This document shows, piece by piece, positions 1-7,378 of a stretch of DNA of 12,739 bases. The stretch covers positions 1 through 12,739 of the forward strand of contig DMBA01000321.1 of NCBI GenBank assembly GCA_003446315.1, given 5' to 3'. A program made the position numbers and the translations under genes. The DNA is from Ruminococcus sp. (lineage in GTDB: Bacteria > Bacillota > Clostridia > Oscillospirales > Ruminococcaceae). Within the stretch, counting starts at the first letter, position 1. Each line of letters opens with the position of its first letter. The notes under the pieces are model-generated. The model was not told where the DNA came from. It saw nothing but the letters and a program-made list of their open reading frames with translations, and did no database searches.

Positions 1-1
1 G

Positions 2-244
2 AACCGGCTCGAACGATTCGGACTCGTCTGGCGCATGACAGCCGATATTGCACCGGATAACCAATTTCTCTACGGGAACACACATAAGATCCCGCTGACA
101 ATGATCCTGATTCTGGCGAAAACCATTACCAATTATATCCGCAATATCAATCCGAGCGTTGATCTCTGGCATCGCGGTGTCTTCCGTGATATAGAGGTGA
201 ACGAGATTGAACCACTCCCGAACTGGGACGATAATGAACTTTAA
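2..244 (+). CDS. 3' end of an unrecognised protein (5' partial)
   Basis: An open frame runs in from the left edge and stops with TAA at 242-244, giving 80 visible residues with no start. An internal ATG at 35 exists, but the frame is open upstream of it, so I treat the gene as truncated by the window. The visible part has a short hydrophobic stretch (around IPLTMILILAK), then an acidic, Trp-containing tail ending in NWDDNEL. I recognise no family. Codon choice looks like that of the neighbouring genes, which favours real coding. It ends 13 bases before the GH44 start, so the two genes could be co-transcribed, or the GH44 promoter could lie inside this one. No clear -35/-10 pair was seen by eye. 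Confidence 0.55.
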   Translation, partial: NRLERFGLVWRMTADIAPDNQFLYGNTHKIPLTMILILAKTITNYIRNINPSVDLWHRGVFRDIEVNEIEPLPNWDDNEL

Positions 245-257
245 GTGGGGAATTTGT

Positions 258-2498
258 ATGAAAAAAACAATTACATTTCTGACAGCTCTGACGATGCTTT
301 TTGCATCTGCATCTGCCAATTTACCTGTCGTTTCGGCAGCCGGAAGCTATAATATGAAGATCTCTGTTGATCTCTCCGGCTCCGGAAAAACCATCAGCCC
401 GTATATTTACGGCATCAATGAATACAGCCATCAGGATGACCTCAAAAAGGTCACAACAACGGCGCTGCGTCAGGGCGGAAACCGCATGACTGCATATAAC
501 TGGGAGACAAATGCATCCAATGCAGGCTCGGACTGGAAACACAGTTCCGACAATAATCTCTCCAATTCCAATGCACCTGCGGATTGCGTCCAGCAGCTTT
601 CCAGAGAAGCTGCAAAATACAATGTCAACTATAAGTTGACGACCTTGCAGCTAGCCGGTTATGCATCCGCTGACAAGGACGGTACTGTTACAGAAGCAGA
701 AGCCGCACCGTCCGCACGCTGGAATGAAGTCAAAGCGGTCAAGGGAAGTCCTTTTGCCGATGAGCCGGATCTCACAGACGGCACCGTATATATGGATGAA
801 TATGTCAATTATATCATCAAGAAACTCGGAGATTCGCAGTCTGAAACCGGAATTCAGGCGTATTCGCTTGACAATGAGCCTGCGCTCTGGAGCCATACCC
901 ACAGCCGCATCCATCCGCAGCCTGTCGGTATGAAAGAGCTGAGCGACAAATCAATTGCAGTTGCAGAAGCGGTCAAAAAGCTCGATCCGAAAGCAGAGAT
1001 CTTCGGGCCGGCACTCTATGGATACACCGCATACGATCATCTTGCAGATGATGATAACAGCACAGAATGGGAAACCCTGAAAGCGGAAGGCGGTTATCAC
1101 TGGTATCTGGATTACTATCTCGCATCTATGAAAAAAGCATCGGATCAGGCGGGTGTCCGTCTGCTGGATGTGCTCGATATCCACTATTATTCTGAATCAT
1201 GCCGCAACGGAACAGATGACAGATTGCAGTCTGTGCGGACGCTTTACGAAAAGGATTTCGTGGAAAATAGCTGGATCGGTCAGTGGTGCATGGAAAATGT
1301 GCCGATCCTGCCGACTGTGCAGGCATCCATCGACAAGTATTATCCCGGCACAAAGCTCGCCATTACGGAATACAATTTCGGCGGCGATGATGAACCGTCC
1401 GGCGCAATTGCACAGGCGGAAGCACTCGGCTGCTATGCGGATGCAAATGTTTATTTTGCATCTCTCTGGGGCGGCGGCGGATACATTCTCTCCGGTCTGA
1501 ATCTTTATACGAATTATGACGGCAAGGGCGGCTGCTTCGGCGAAACGCTCATGCCGACCTCAACGGAAGATGTGGCAAAATCCAGCGCATATGCTGCGAA
1601 AAACAGCGATGCTTCCACACTGACCGTCATGGTGACAAACAAGAATCTGACTGACGAGGAAAACGCAGAGATCTCGCTGAAAGGCGCAAAGAAATCGTAT
1701 AAAAAAGCGGCGGTTTACGGCGTAACACCGGCTTCCTCCGATATTAAGCTGCTGGATGTTGTAGATGTCAGCGGAAGCAGCGTGAAGGTAACGCTGCCTG
1801 CATATTGTGCTGCAATGGTCGTTGTATCTGATGATGCAGACGCATTTGCAAATGCGGCACAGGAAGAAACCGTTGAAAAGACAGAAACCTTTGACGATCC
1901 GATGAACATGCTCAATGCCAACGGTTATATTGAGATCCCGATCAGCGATCCGGAGCATCTCAAGAAGATCGTGCTGACCGGCGATGTTTCGTCCAGTGCC
2001 GGTTCTTCGTGGGCAACCGCAGGCTGCGCAGTCTGCATCAATGCGATTTCCACGGACGGTGTGCCGTTCTGGACAAGCAAGAGCTATACACTTGCACTCG
2101 GAAACGGCTCAAAAGCAACCGTTGAATTTGACGGCATTCTGACCAAAGAAGACTTTGATACCGGCGAAAAAGAAGATTTCAACGCATATGTTGCAGACGG
2201 CAAGGTCGAATTGCAGCAGTGGTGGTCGGCATCTGAAAAGCAGGAATCGAGTGCAGAGGATGCGATCACGGTCAATTACAAAAAGATCGAAGTCGTTTAT
2301 GAGTATCCTGCCGGCGACAGTGTACAAGGTGACATCAACGGCGACGGAAAAGTAACTGCTGCGGATGCATCCGCATTACAAAAGCATCTGCTTGGTGTGA
2401 AAGCACTGACCGCAGATCAGGCAGCACCTGCCGACCTGAACGGCGATCAGAAACTCACCGCAATTGATTTGACGCTTCTGAAACGCATCATCAAATAA
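258..2498 (+). CDS. Secreted cellulosomal GH44 endoglucanase/xyloglucanase with CBM-like module and C-terminal dockerin
   Basis: A 746-residue secreted glycoside hydrolase that should cleave internal beta-1,4 bonds in cellulose-like glucans or xyloglucan and dock into a cellulosome. Residues 1-27 form a signal peptide (MKKT n-region, hydrophobic core, V-S-A before the likely cleavage site). The GH44 catalytic region spans roughly 30-540. Its probable acid/base is Glu207 in SLDNEPALW and its nucleophile Glu371 in AITEYNFGG, 164 residues apart, close to the spacing known for the family. Residues about 545-683 form a beta-rich Trp-containing module, probably carbohydrate binding; a CBM76-like identity (a module I recall with R. 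flavefaciens GH44) is a guess. Residues 690-746 are a type I dockerin with loops DINGDGKVTAAD (from 692) and DLNGDQKLTAID (from 726). ATG 258 is preferred over an in-frame ATG at 207 because the signal peptide starts there, six bases after a GTGGGGA ribosome-binding site. The acidic region near 535-545 is the only linker. Confidence 0.93.
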   Translation: MKKTITFLTALTMLFASASANLPVVSAAGSYNMKISVDLSGSGKTISPYIYGINEYSHQDDLKKVTTTALRQGGNRMTAYNWETNASNAGSDWKHSSDNNLSNSNAPADCVQQLSREAAKYNVNYKLTTLQLAGYASADKDGTVTEAEAAPSARWNEVKAVKGSPFADEPDLTDGTVYMDEYVNYIIKKLGDSQSETGIQAYSLDNEPALWSHTHSRIHPQPVGMKELSDKSIAVAEAVKKLDPKAEIFGPALYGYTAYDHLADDDNSTEWETLKAEGGYHWYLDYYLASMKKASDQAGVRLLDVLDIHYYSESCRNGTDDRLQSVRTLYEKDFVENSWIGQWCMENVPILPTVQASIDKYYPGTKLAITEYNFGGDDEPSGAIAQAEALGCYADANVYFASLWGGGGYILSGLNLYTNYDGKGGCFGETLMPTSTEDVAKSSAYAAKNSDASTLTVMVTNKNLTDEENAEISLKGAKKSYKKAAVYGVTPASSDIKLLDVVDVSGSSVKVTLPAYCAAMVVVSDDADAFANAAQEETVEKTETFDDPMNMLNANGYIEIPISDPEHLKKIVLTGDVSSSAGSSWATAGCAVCINAISTDGVPFWTSKSYTLALGNGSKATVEFDGILTKEDFDTGEKEDFNAYVADGKVELQQWWSASEKQESSAEDAITVNYKKIEVVYEYPAGDSVQGDINGDGKVTAADASALQKHLLGVKALTADQAAPADLNGDQKLTAIDLTLLKRIIK

Positions 2499-2514
2499 CG
2501 GACATATAAATATA

Positions 2515-2565
2515 AAAACTCCGATGATCTCATGGGAAAGCCCCCTTCCCGATCATCGGAGTTTT
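2515..2565. terminator. Bidirectional intrinsic terminator between convergent genes
   Basis: A perfect 15-base inverted repeat (AAAACTCCGATGATC at 2515-2529 and its complement at 2551-2565) encloses a 21-base loop. The loop can pair further, GGGAA at 2534-2538 with TTCCC at 2546-2550. The right arm ends in TTTT followed by an AT-rich stretch on the plus strand; on the minus strand the hairpin is followed by TTTTTATATTTATA. It lies 17 bases after the GH44 stop and 14 bases beyond the thioesterase stop, so it can end transcription from both directions. Confidence 0.88.
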
Positions 2566-2578
2566 CATTATTTTGAGG

Positions 2579-3337
2579 TTATTTGTACTGCTGATCCAGT
2601 GTATCACATATCAACTGCACGACTTCGCCGATATTATCCGGTGTTTCAAACAAATGCGGCCCTGCTATCTCATGCTGCGTAACACTTGTATGAGAATAGC
2701 GCTCCCATTTTTTCAGCAATTGCCGATATATCGTATCTTCTTCTGATCCATACAAAACCAGCAAAGGACAATCCGGAATAAAGGGATCAGGATCACAATG
2801 ATACTTTGCCATCATTCTGTAATCTGCACGCAGACCGGGCAAGTAGAAACCGGTAAAATCGGGATCTGCAAGCTGTGCCTGATCTGTAAAGCCATGTTCC
2901 AGCAGAATCGTTGTCAATGCGTCCCCGTCCGTATCCGGATCCGCACCGGCAAAAACATTTTCATCTTCCGGAACCAAGCCCGCAGATACAACAAACAATG
3001 CCGGTTCTTTACGGAGCGTTTGCTTCATATATTTCAGAGTTTCATATGCCGGAAGCAGCCCGTAGCAGCGTGCATACAGGATCAAGCCATCCCGTTGGAA
3101 CAATGCCTGATTTGCATCAACGAGATTTTTCGCCAAAGCCGGAATGCTTTCATCTTCTTCATCCTGAAATCTTGTTTCCCGTTTTGCATACTGCACCGGA
3201 TACAGATTGATTCCGGCATCCAGAAAGGTTTTACTCCATGGGATCACTTTGCTTGCGCCTGCACCGAAAAACGGAAATACAACTGCTGTATACGGATTCT
3301 CAGGTCGTTCCTGCTGACAAAAAAAGTATGGATTCAT
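2579..3337 (-). CDS. Type II thioesterase (alpha/beta hydrolase) with a Cys nucleophile
   Basis: A 252-residue stand-alone thioesterase of the GrsT/RifR family, the normal length for these cytoplasmic proteins that hydrolyse acyl or aminoacyl groups from carrier domains. The N-terminal FPFFGAGAS (21-29) matches the family's FPHAGGSAS segment, and the KRETRF segment (52-57) matches the usual PGRGxR loop. The nucleophile elbow, normally GHSMG, reads A-R-C-Y-G at 89-93; codon TGC at 3067-3065 confirms Cys91 in the Ser position. The acid is Asp201 or Glu200 in GSEED, and the His is His228 in AGPHLFE; both positions match family spacing. The start is supported by AAAAAGGAG nine bases upstream. It is the last gene of the minus-strand operon, 38 bases after the permease. 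It probably edits misloaded carriers or releases the product. Retained Asp/Glu and His argue for an active Cys enzyme rather than a dead one, but this is inference. Confidence 0.88.
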   Translation of the reverse strand: MNPYFFCQQERPENPYTAVVFPFFGAGASKVIPWSKTFLDAGINLYPVQYAKRETRFQDEEDESIPALAKNLVDANQALFQRDGLILYARCYGLLPAYETLKYMKQTLRKEPALFVVSAGLVPEDENVFAGADPDTDGDALTTILLEHGFTDQAQLADPDFTGFYLPGLRADYRMMAKYHCDPDPFIPDCPLLVLYGSEEDTIYRQLLKKWERYSHTSVTQHEIAGPHLFETPDNIGEVVQLICDTLDQQYK

Positions 3338-3375
3338 AGGAAAAAGCTCCTTTTTTTACAATTTGCGTCTTGATT

Positions 3376-6300
3376 TTACTCTCTGTCTTTCAGGACATCT
3401 GCCGGCGAAATCCGTTTCAGCTTCATCATCAGCAGACCGCTGACCAACAGATAGCAGCCGATAATCAGACCGAAAATTCCCGCATAATAATGGATCGGGA
3501 TATGTGTATTAAAGCCGCCTGCAATATTCGAGCAAAGCAACAGCCAGCAGCCGTCCATAATCAGTTTTGAGAGTGGAACACTGATGATACCGGAAATAAT
3601 CACAGTCAGGAAATTGCCGTCCAGATACATTTTCCGAACTTCTTTATCTGTGAAACCGAATGTTTTGATCAGGGAAATATGGAAAGAAGAACGGTCGATC
3701 ATCACCTTTATCATCAGATACATCACAACGATAAAGACCACAATGGAACTGCCAAGCAGCAGACTGACCATGCCGCCCATACTGTCACGGAAAATGCCTG
3801 CAAACCGGATCAGATTGCGTTTGGTCGTGATATTGTAAACATAATCCGGATCAATATCAAGCGTTTCAGTGGACATCAGAACATTGTAATAATCTTTTTC
3901 CTGCTCAAACAGTTCCCGCATGTTGTCAATATCCATAAAGATATGCAAACCGACAGAATACTGCTCAATACCAGCCACTTTGAACGTATAGATGATATCA
4001 TTGATCTCATCCGTAAAGTAGACCATATCACCGACATGCAAGCCAAACTTGATCGCGGTCGAGCTTCCGACAATGATCTCATTCTTTTCTTTCGGCACAT
4101 CAAACTGGAAATACGGGTTTTCATCGGTAATGCCCATCAGTGTGACATCGAGATCATAACCGAGCGTTTCCTTTTTGAGTTCTTCCACATAGCATTTTTC
4201 AGCATGCTCCGGTACATCTTCCGGTTCGTATTTGAGCAGATACATATTCTCAAACCGAATATCCCTTTCGTTTTCCGTACCGAGACTGTCAATCGCAACC
4301 ATGCAGACAACACCCAAAACCAGGATCAACATGGAGATAAACATGCCGAAGAAAAGGGTGATGCTACTGCGGATTTCGCGCAGGATCTGCCGGATCCGGA
4401 ATGCATTCAGGAAGCTCAGATCATCACGCACTTTGACACGGGATGCATTCTTTTCATCGGTTGTTTTCCGCAGCAGACTCAGCGGTGTCCGGTTGAGGCG
4501 CTTCCGGATCACGATGGAAATGACAATTGCTGTGACGACCGGCGGGAACACAACGCTGTAAATAATCAGATAAGGCGGAACGACTGTTTCCAGAGTCGGG
4601 AAAGAATAGACCGCTGCATGATCTTCCATCATGGAGCCTACACCGACCGGGCTGAATCCGATCGCAGCACCGATAATGCCGCCGATCAGTGTGACAAGCA
4701 TCGGCAGAATGATGTAGTGCGTCCGGATCATGCGCTGCGAGATACCCATAGAATAAAGCGTACCGATCACAACGCTGTCCTCATTGACATTATGAATGAT
4801 GAAAACAGAGATCACATATGCAATCAGGATCATCAGGATGATACCGCCGATAATACCGCCGACTTTGTTGATATTGACATCGTCCGCAGAAGCAGCAATA
4901 CGGGGATTGTTGTCTCTTTCGAGGAACATTGTCAGATTATCAATCTCGATCGCATCATCAAAAGCCTTGTCGATCAGTTCATCGGTGTTGTCAGAAAGCT
5001 CCTGAATACCGTCCTCCAGCTCCTCTGAGCCATCCAGCAGATCTTCAGCGTTTGTATAGAGTTCTTTCGCACCGTCTTCGAGTTCCTGTGTACCGTCTGT
5101 GAGCGAATCTGTCGCATCTCTGAGCTTTTCAATGCCTTCATAGAGTTCATCCACACCGTCTGTATACGCTTTCACGCCATTGACAAATGTTTCTGTTTTG
5201 CGCAGATTGTCTTCCAGTGCATTGATGCTGTTGACGGTTTGTACACCGACACCGTCAAGCGGCAGAAACGCAAGCGTATCGCCGTAATTGCTGCGGGTCA
5301 GGGAGACAGAAAGCCCCTTTGCAGCGAGCTGTTGAGATGCATTTGCCAGCATCGCATCGAAGACCTGACCGGCACCCTGATTGAGTGCATTGCTGTTATT
5401 GCTGAGCTGCTGCAAGCCTTCTGTCAGCGCAGCGGTTTGCGCAGCAATCGGAGAATTTTGCAGCATCTGCGCAGCCTGACTGGTCTGATCGACACCGCCG
5501 GTATAAGCCAGCAGACTGTTATAGAACTGCTCATATTGGGAAAGGGAATCAATCAGACCATTGACTGCATTGGTTGCATTCTGCGTCGGGTTATTGATCG
5601 GCGCATTCGCCAGCGCATTGCGATAGTTGTCGGGTGTCAGTGTTACTGTGATCCCGGCATCTGCAAGCTGCTGCTGTGCATTGGCTAACAATCCGGCGAA
5701 AATGGTATCTGCACCGGAAACCAATTGACTGCTGTTGCCGCGCAGTTTATCCACACCTTTATACAGTTCTTCAATGCCGTCTGTCAGTTCTGCTGTACCG
5801 TCATTGAGTTCCTTTGCACCGTCATACAAATCGCTTGTACCGTCACGAAACTCTCTGACCGCATCGGTCAGCTCATTGCTGCCGTCCCGCAGACTGTCAA
5901 TGCCGTCGGTGATCTTCTTTTTTTCCTTTTCTGCTTTTTTGAGCTGATCCTGAATGTATTTATCATTGATCAGATCGGTATCATATTCCAGATCAGCCAA
6001 TTCTTCCTTTAATTCTTTATCCGTCAGTTCAGCGTCAGATTTTCTGGTATATGCATACAGATAGACTTCGGACTGCGTCAGTTTCGGGCTTTTCGCAAGT
6101 GTTTCATACGCTTTATCCGTCACAAATCCGATGCCGAAGTTCTGCGGGTCTGAGCCGATATCCGTGATGTTATTTGTCACATTGTCATAGTCCGGTGAAA
6201 CGCCGTAACCGGAGACACGGAATGTTGTGTCCGCAATGCTGATCGAATCACCCTGTTCAATTTCATGGAACAAGGCATAATGCTTTTCGAGCATGATCTC

Positions 6301-6663
6301 CGAGTCATCCGAAGGTTCCTCACCGGCATCAGCAAGCTGCACATCAATATCGTCACGCAAACGAAACACGCGAATCGTGGAATGGTCTTCCAATTCGAAA
6401 TCCAGGTAGAACATTTCCTTGATGTGGATTCCTTTATCTTCGAAGTCTGCAATATTTTTCTCAGAGAGTGGAACAAAGACCGTAAATTCACCGTCTTCCA
6501 CATTGGCATCTTCGCCGAACTGCAAAACGCCTTTCGTAACAGTATCAGCAGAGGAAACCATGCTGACGACAACATACATGGATATGACGATCAACAGCAT
6601 GAGCGCAGCCCAGCGGAAGAAATTCGCTCTGAGATCCCTGAAAATACGTTTGAATAATACCAT
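3376..6663 (-). CDS. Large FtsX/MacB-type ABC transporter permease with heptad-repeat extracytoplasmic domain
   Basis: A 1095-residue membrane protein, the partner of the ABC ATPase encoded just upstream. Eight hydrophobic segments fall in two sets of four: about 18-38, 603-625, 650-672, 697-718, then 768-792, 968-988, 1015-1040 and 1058-1080. Each set is one helix, an extracytoplasmic domain and three helices, the FtsX/MacB plan doubled. The C-terminal ISPADVLKDRE tail is typical of FtsX permeases. The first extracytoplasmic domain (about 39-602) is very large. It holds two blocks of D-G heptads (252-307 and 501-563), recalling YhgE/Pip-type proteins, flanking a 113-residue duplication. The start follows AAGAGG; that ribosome-binding site overlaps the ATPase stop codon, so translation is probably coupled. 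It may export the product, or act in lipid or stress handling as some FtsX pairs do; no substrate can be read from the sequence. Confidence 0.9.
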   Translation of the reverse strand: MVLFKRIFRDLRANFFRWAALMLLIVISMYVVVSMVSSADTVTKGVLQFGEDANVEDGEFTVFVPLSEKNIADFEDKGIHIKEMFYLDFELEDHSTIRVFRLRDDIDVQLADAGEEPSDDSEIMLEKHYALFHEIEQGDSISIADTTFRVSGYGVSPDYDNVTNNITDIGSDPQNFGIGFVTDKAYETLAKSPKLTQSEVYLYAYTRKSDAELTDKELKEELADLEYDTDLINDKYIQDQLKKAEKEKKKITDGIDSLRDGSNELTDAVREFRDGTSDLYDGAKELNDGTAELTDGIEELYKGVDKLRGNSSQLVSGADTIFAGLLANAQQQLADAGITVTLTPDNYRNALANAPINNPTQNATNAVNGLIDSLSQYEQFYNSLLAYTGGVDQTSQAAQMLQNSPIAAQTAALTEGLQQLSNNSNALNQGAGQVFDAMLANASQQLAAKGLSVSLTRSNYGDTLAFLPLDGVGVQTVNSINALEDNLRKTETFVNGVKAYTDGVDELYEGIEKLRDATDSLTDGTQELEDGAKELYTNAEDLLDGSEELEDGIQELSDNTDELIDKAFDDAIEIDNLTMFLERDNNPRIAASADDVNINKVGGIIGGIILMILIAYVISVFIIHNVNEDSVVIGTLYSMGISQRMIRTHYIILPMLVTLIGGIIGAAIGFSPVGVGSMMEDHAAVYSFPTLETVVPPYLIIYSVVFPPVVTAIVISIVIRKRLNRTPLSLLRKTTDEKNASRVKVRDDLSFLNAFRIRQILREIRSSITLFFGMFISMLILVLGVVCMVAIDSLGTENERDIRFENMYLLKYEPEDVPEHAEKCYVEELKKETLGYDLDVTLMGITDENPYFQFDVPKEKNEIIVGSSTAIKFGLHVGDMVYFTDEINDIIYTFKVAGIEQYSVGLHIFMDIDNMRELFEQEKDYYNVLMSTETLDIDPDYVYNITTKRNLIRFAGIFRDSMGGMVSLLLGSSIVVFIVVMYLMIKVMIDRSSFHISLIKTFGFTDKEVRKMYLDGNFLTVIISGIISVPLSKLIMDGCWLLLCSNIAGGFNTHIPIHYYAGIFGLIIGCYLLVSGLLMMKLKRISPADVLKDRE
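4975..5163 (-). repeat. Second heptad block, nine D-G type repeats in the permease
   Basis: Codes for permease residues 501-563, nine uninterrupted seven-residue units of the form x-D-G-x-x-E-L (for example TDGVDEL, TDGTQEL, EDGIQEL). Every unit ends in Leu, and most carry Gly or Ala/Asn at position 3. The periodicity shows in the DNA as recurring 21-base units with a TACCGTC-like core. A long helical or coiled-coil stalk outside the membrane is the likely structure. Confidence 0.85.
5149..5424 (-). repeat. Copy 2 of a 113-residue-period internal duplication in the permease
   Basis: Codes for residues 414-505, which align without gaps to residues 301-392 at a constant offset of 113 residues (339 bases). 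By hand count 39 of 92 positions are identical. Landmarks are LANASQQLAAKG against LANAQQQLADAG, LTRSNY against LTPDNY, and AYTDGVD against AYTGGVD. This is an old duplication at protein level with little DNA identity left. Confidence 0.82.
5488..5763 (-). repeat. Copy 1 of the 113-residue-period internal duplication in the permease
   Basis: Codes for residues 301-392, the partner of the copy at 5149-5424. It starts inside the last heptad of the first heptad block (YKGVDKL), just as the other copy runs into the first heptad of the second block. The duplicated unit therefore probably comprised a globular segment plus adjoining heptads. Confidence 0.82.
5743..5910 (-). repeat. First heptad block, eight D-G type repeats in the permease
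   Basis: Codes for permease residues 252-307, eight seven-residue units in strict phase (TDGIDSL, RDGSNEL, TDAVREF, RDGTSDL, YDGAKEL, NDGTAEL, TDGIEEL, YKGVDKL). It follows a highly charged Lys/Glu segment at about 240-251. Same unit pattern as the block at 4975-5163. Confidence 0.85.
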
Positions 6664-6673
6664 CTGTTACCTC

Positions 6674-7375
6674 TTACATCTCAATCTCAGCAGCGGGAAT
6701 GATCGTTTCATTTTCATAGTCTTTGCTGATAAAACCGTCCTTGATCTTAATGACTCTGTGCACCATATCCTTGATCGCAGTATTGTGCGTGACGATCAGC
6801 ATGGTCGTGCCGTACATCTTGTTCACTTTTTCAAGCAGAACCAGAATATCTCTGGAAGTCTTCGTATCAAGTGCACCGGTCGGCTCATCACAGAGCAGGA
6901 GCTTGGGGTTTTTAATGAGCGCTCTTGCGATCGCGCAGCGCTGCTGCTGTCCGCCGGAAAGCTGTGACGGGAATTTGTGCTGATGTTCTTCCAGACCCAA
7001 AACGGAAAGCAATTCATCCATTTTCATCGGAGATTTCGCCAGATATTCGCAGACACGAATATTTTCCCGCACAGTCAGATTCGGAACGAGGTTATAAAAC
7101 TGGAAAATGAATCCGAGATAATCCCGGCGATACTGACTGAGTTTTTTCGGATTGAGCTTTGTGATATCAAGACCGTCAATTTTGATAGAGCCTTTGTCAA
7201 CAGTATCAAGTCCGCCGATCGCATTCAGAAATGTCGATTTACCGGAACCGGAAGGCCCGAGAATGACACAAGTCTGTCCCTCTTTGATAGTGGTCGAAAT
7301 GCCTTTCAAAACCTGAACACGGTTCTCAACACCGCCGTAGCTCTTGGTAATATTGCTAACTTCTAAAAAAGCCAT
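6674..7375 (-). CDS. ABC transporter ATP-binding protein, LolD/MacB family
   Basis: A 233-residue ATPase that would energise the FtsX-type permease encoded 10 bases downstream. All nucleotide-binding motifs are intact: Walker A GPSGSGKST (40-48), Q-loop Gln92 in FIFQFYNL, signature LSGGQQQR (139-146), Walker B LLLCDEPTGAL with Asp163/Glu164, and switch His197 in IVTHN. FQFYNLVPNLTVREN and the DEPTGALD form are typical of the LolD/MacB/BceA group that pairs with FtsX-like permeases rather than of classical multidrug exporters. The length is normal. ATG 7375 starts only 3 bases after the stop of the condensation-domain gene, whose end supplies an AGGGAG ribosome-binding site, so coupling is likely. 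Its place inside the biosynthetic operon suggests export of, or self-protection against, the product. Confidence 0.95.
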   Translation of the reverse strand: MAFLEVSNITKSYGGVENRVQVLKGISTTIKEGQTCVILGPSGSGKSTFLNAIGGLDTVDKGSIKIDGLDITKLNPKKLSQYRRDYLGFIFQFYNLVPNLTVRENIRVCEYLAKSPMKMDELLSVLGLEEHQHKFPSQLSGGQQQRCAIARALIKNPKLLLCDEPTGALDTKTSRDILVLLEKVNKMYGTTMLIVTHNTAIKDMVHRVIKIKDGFISKDYENETIIPAAEIEM

Positions 7376-7378
7376 TGC

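Noticed and set aside
207..257. Upstream in-frame ATG extending the GH44 protein by 17 residues
   Set aside because: The extension overlaps the preceding gene and would bury the signal peptide behind a polar leader. The ATG at 258 has both a ribosome-binding site and a proper n-region.
3338..3375. Possible internal promoter or terminator between the permease and thioesterase genes
   Set aside because: Only 38 bases, with a ribosome-binding site and a poly-A run. No hairpin and no convincing -35/-10 pair was seen, so the thioesterase is taken as part of the operon.
3679..5028. Long 449-residue plus-strand open frame opposite the permease gene
   Set aside because: Its translation is dominated by His, Asp, Asn, Arg and Ile, with no recognisable motif, typical of an antisense shadow. 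The minus-strand frame has clear membrane and FtsX features and a ribosome-binding site.
5743..5910. 21-base periodicity that could be mistaken for a CRISPR-like or satellite array
   Set aside because: The units are contiguous with no spacers, stay in frame and encode heptads with varied codons, so they are coding repeats.
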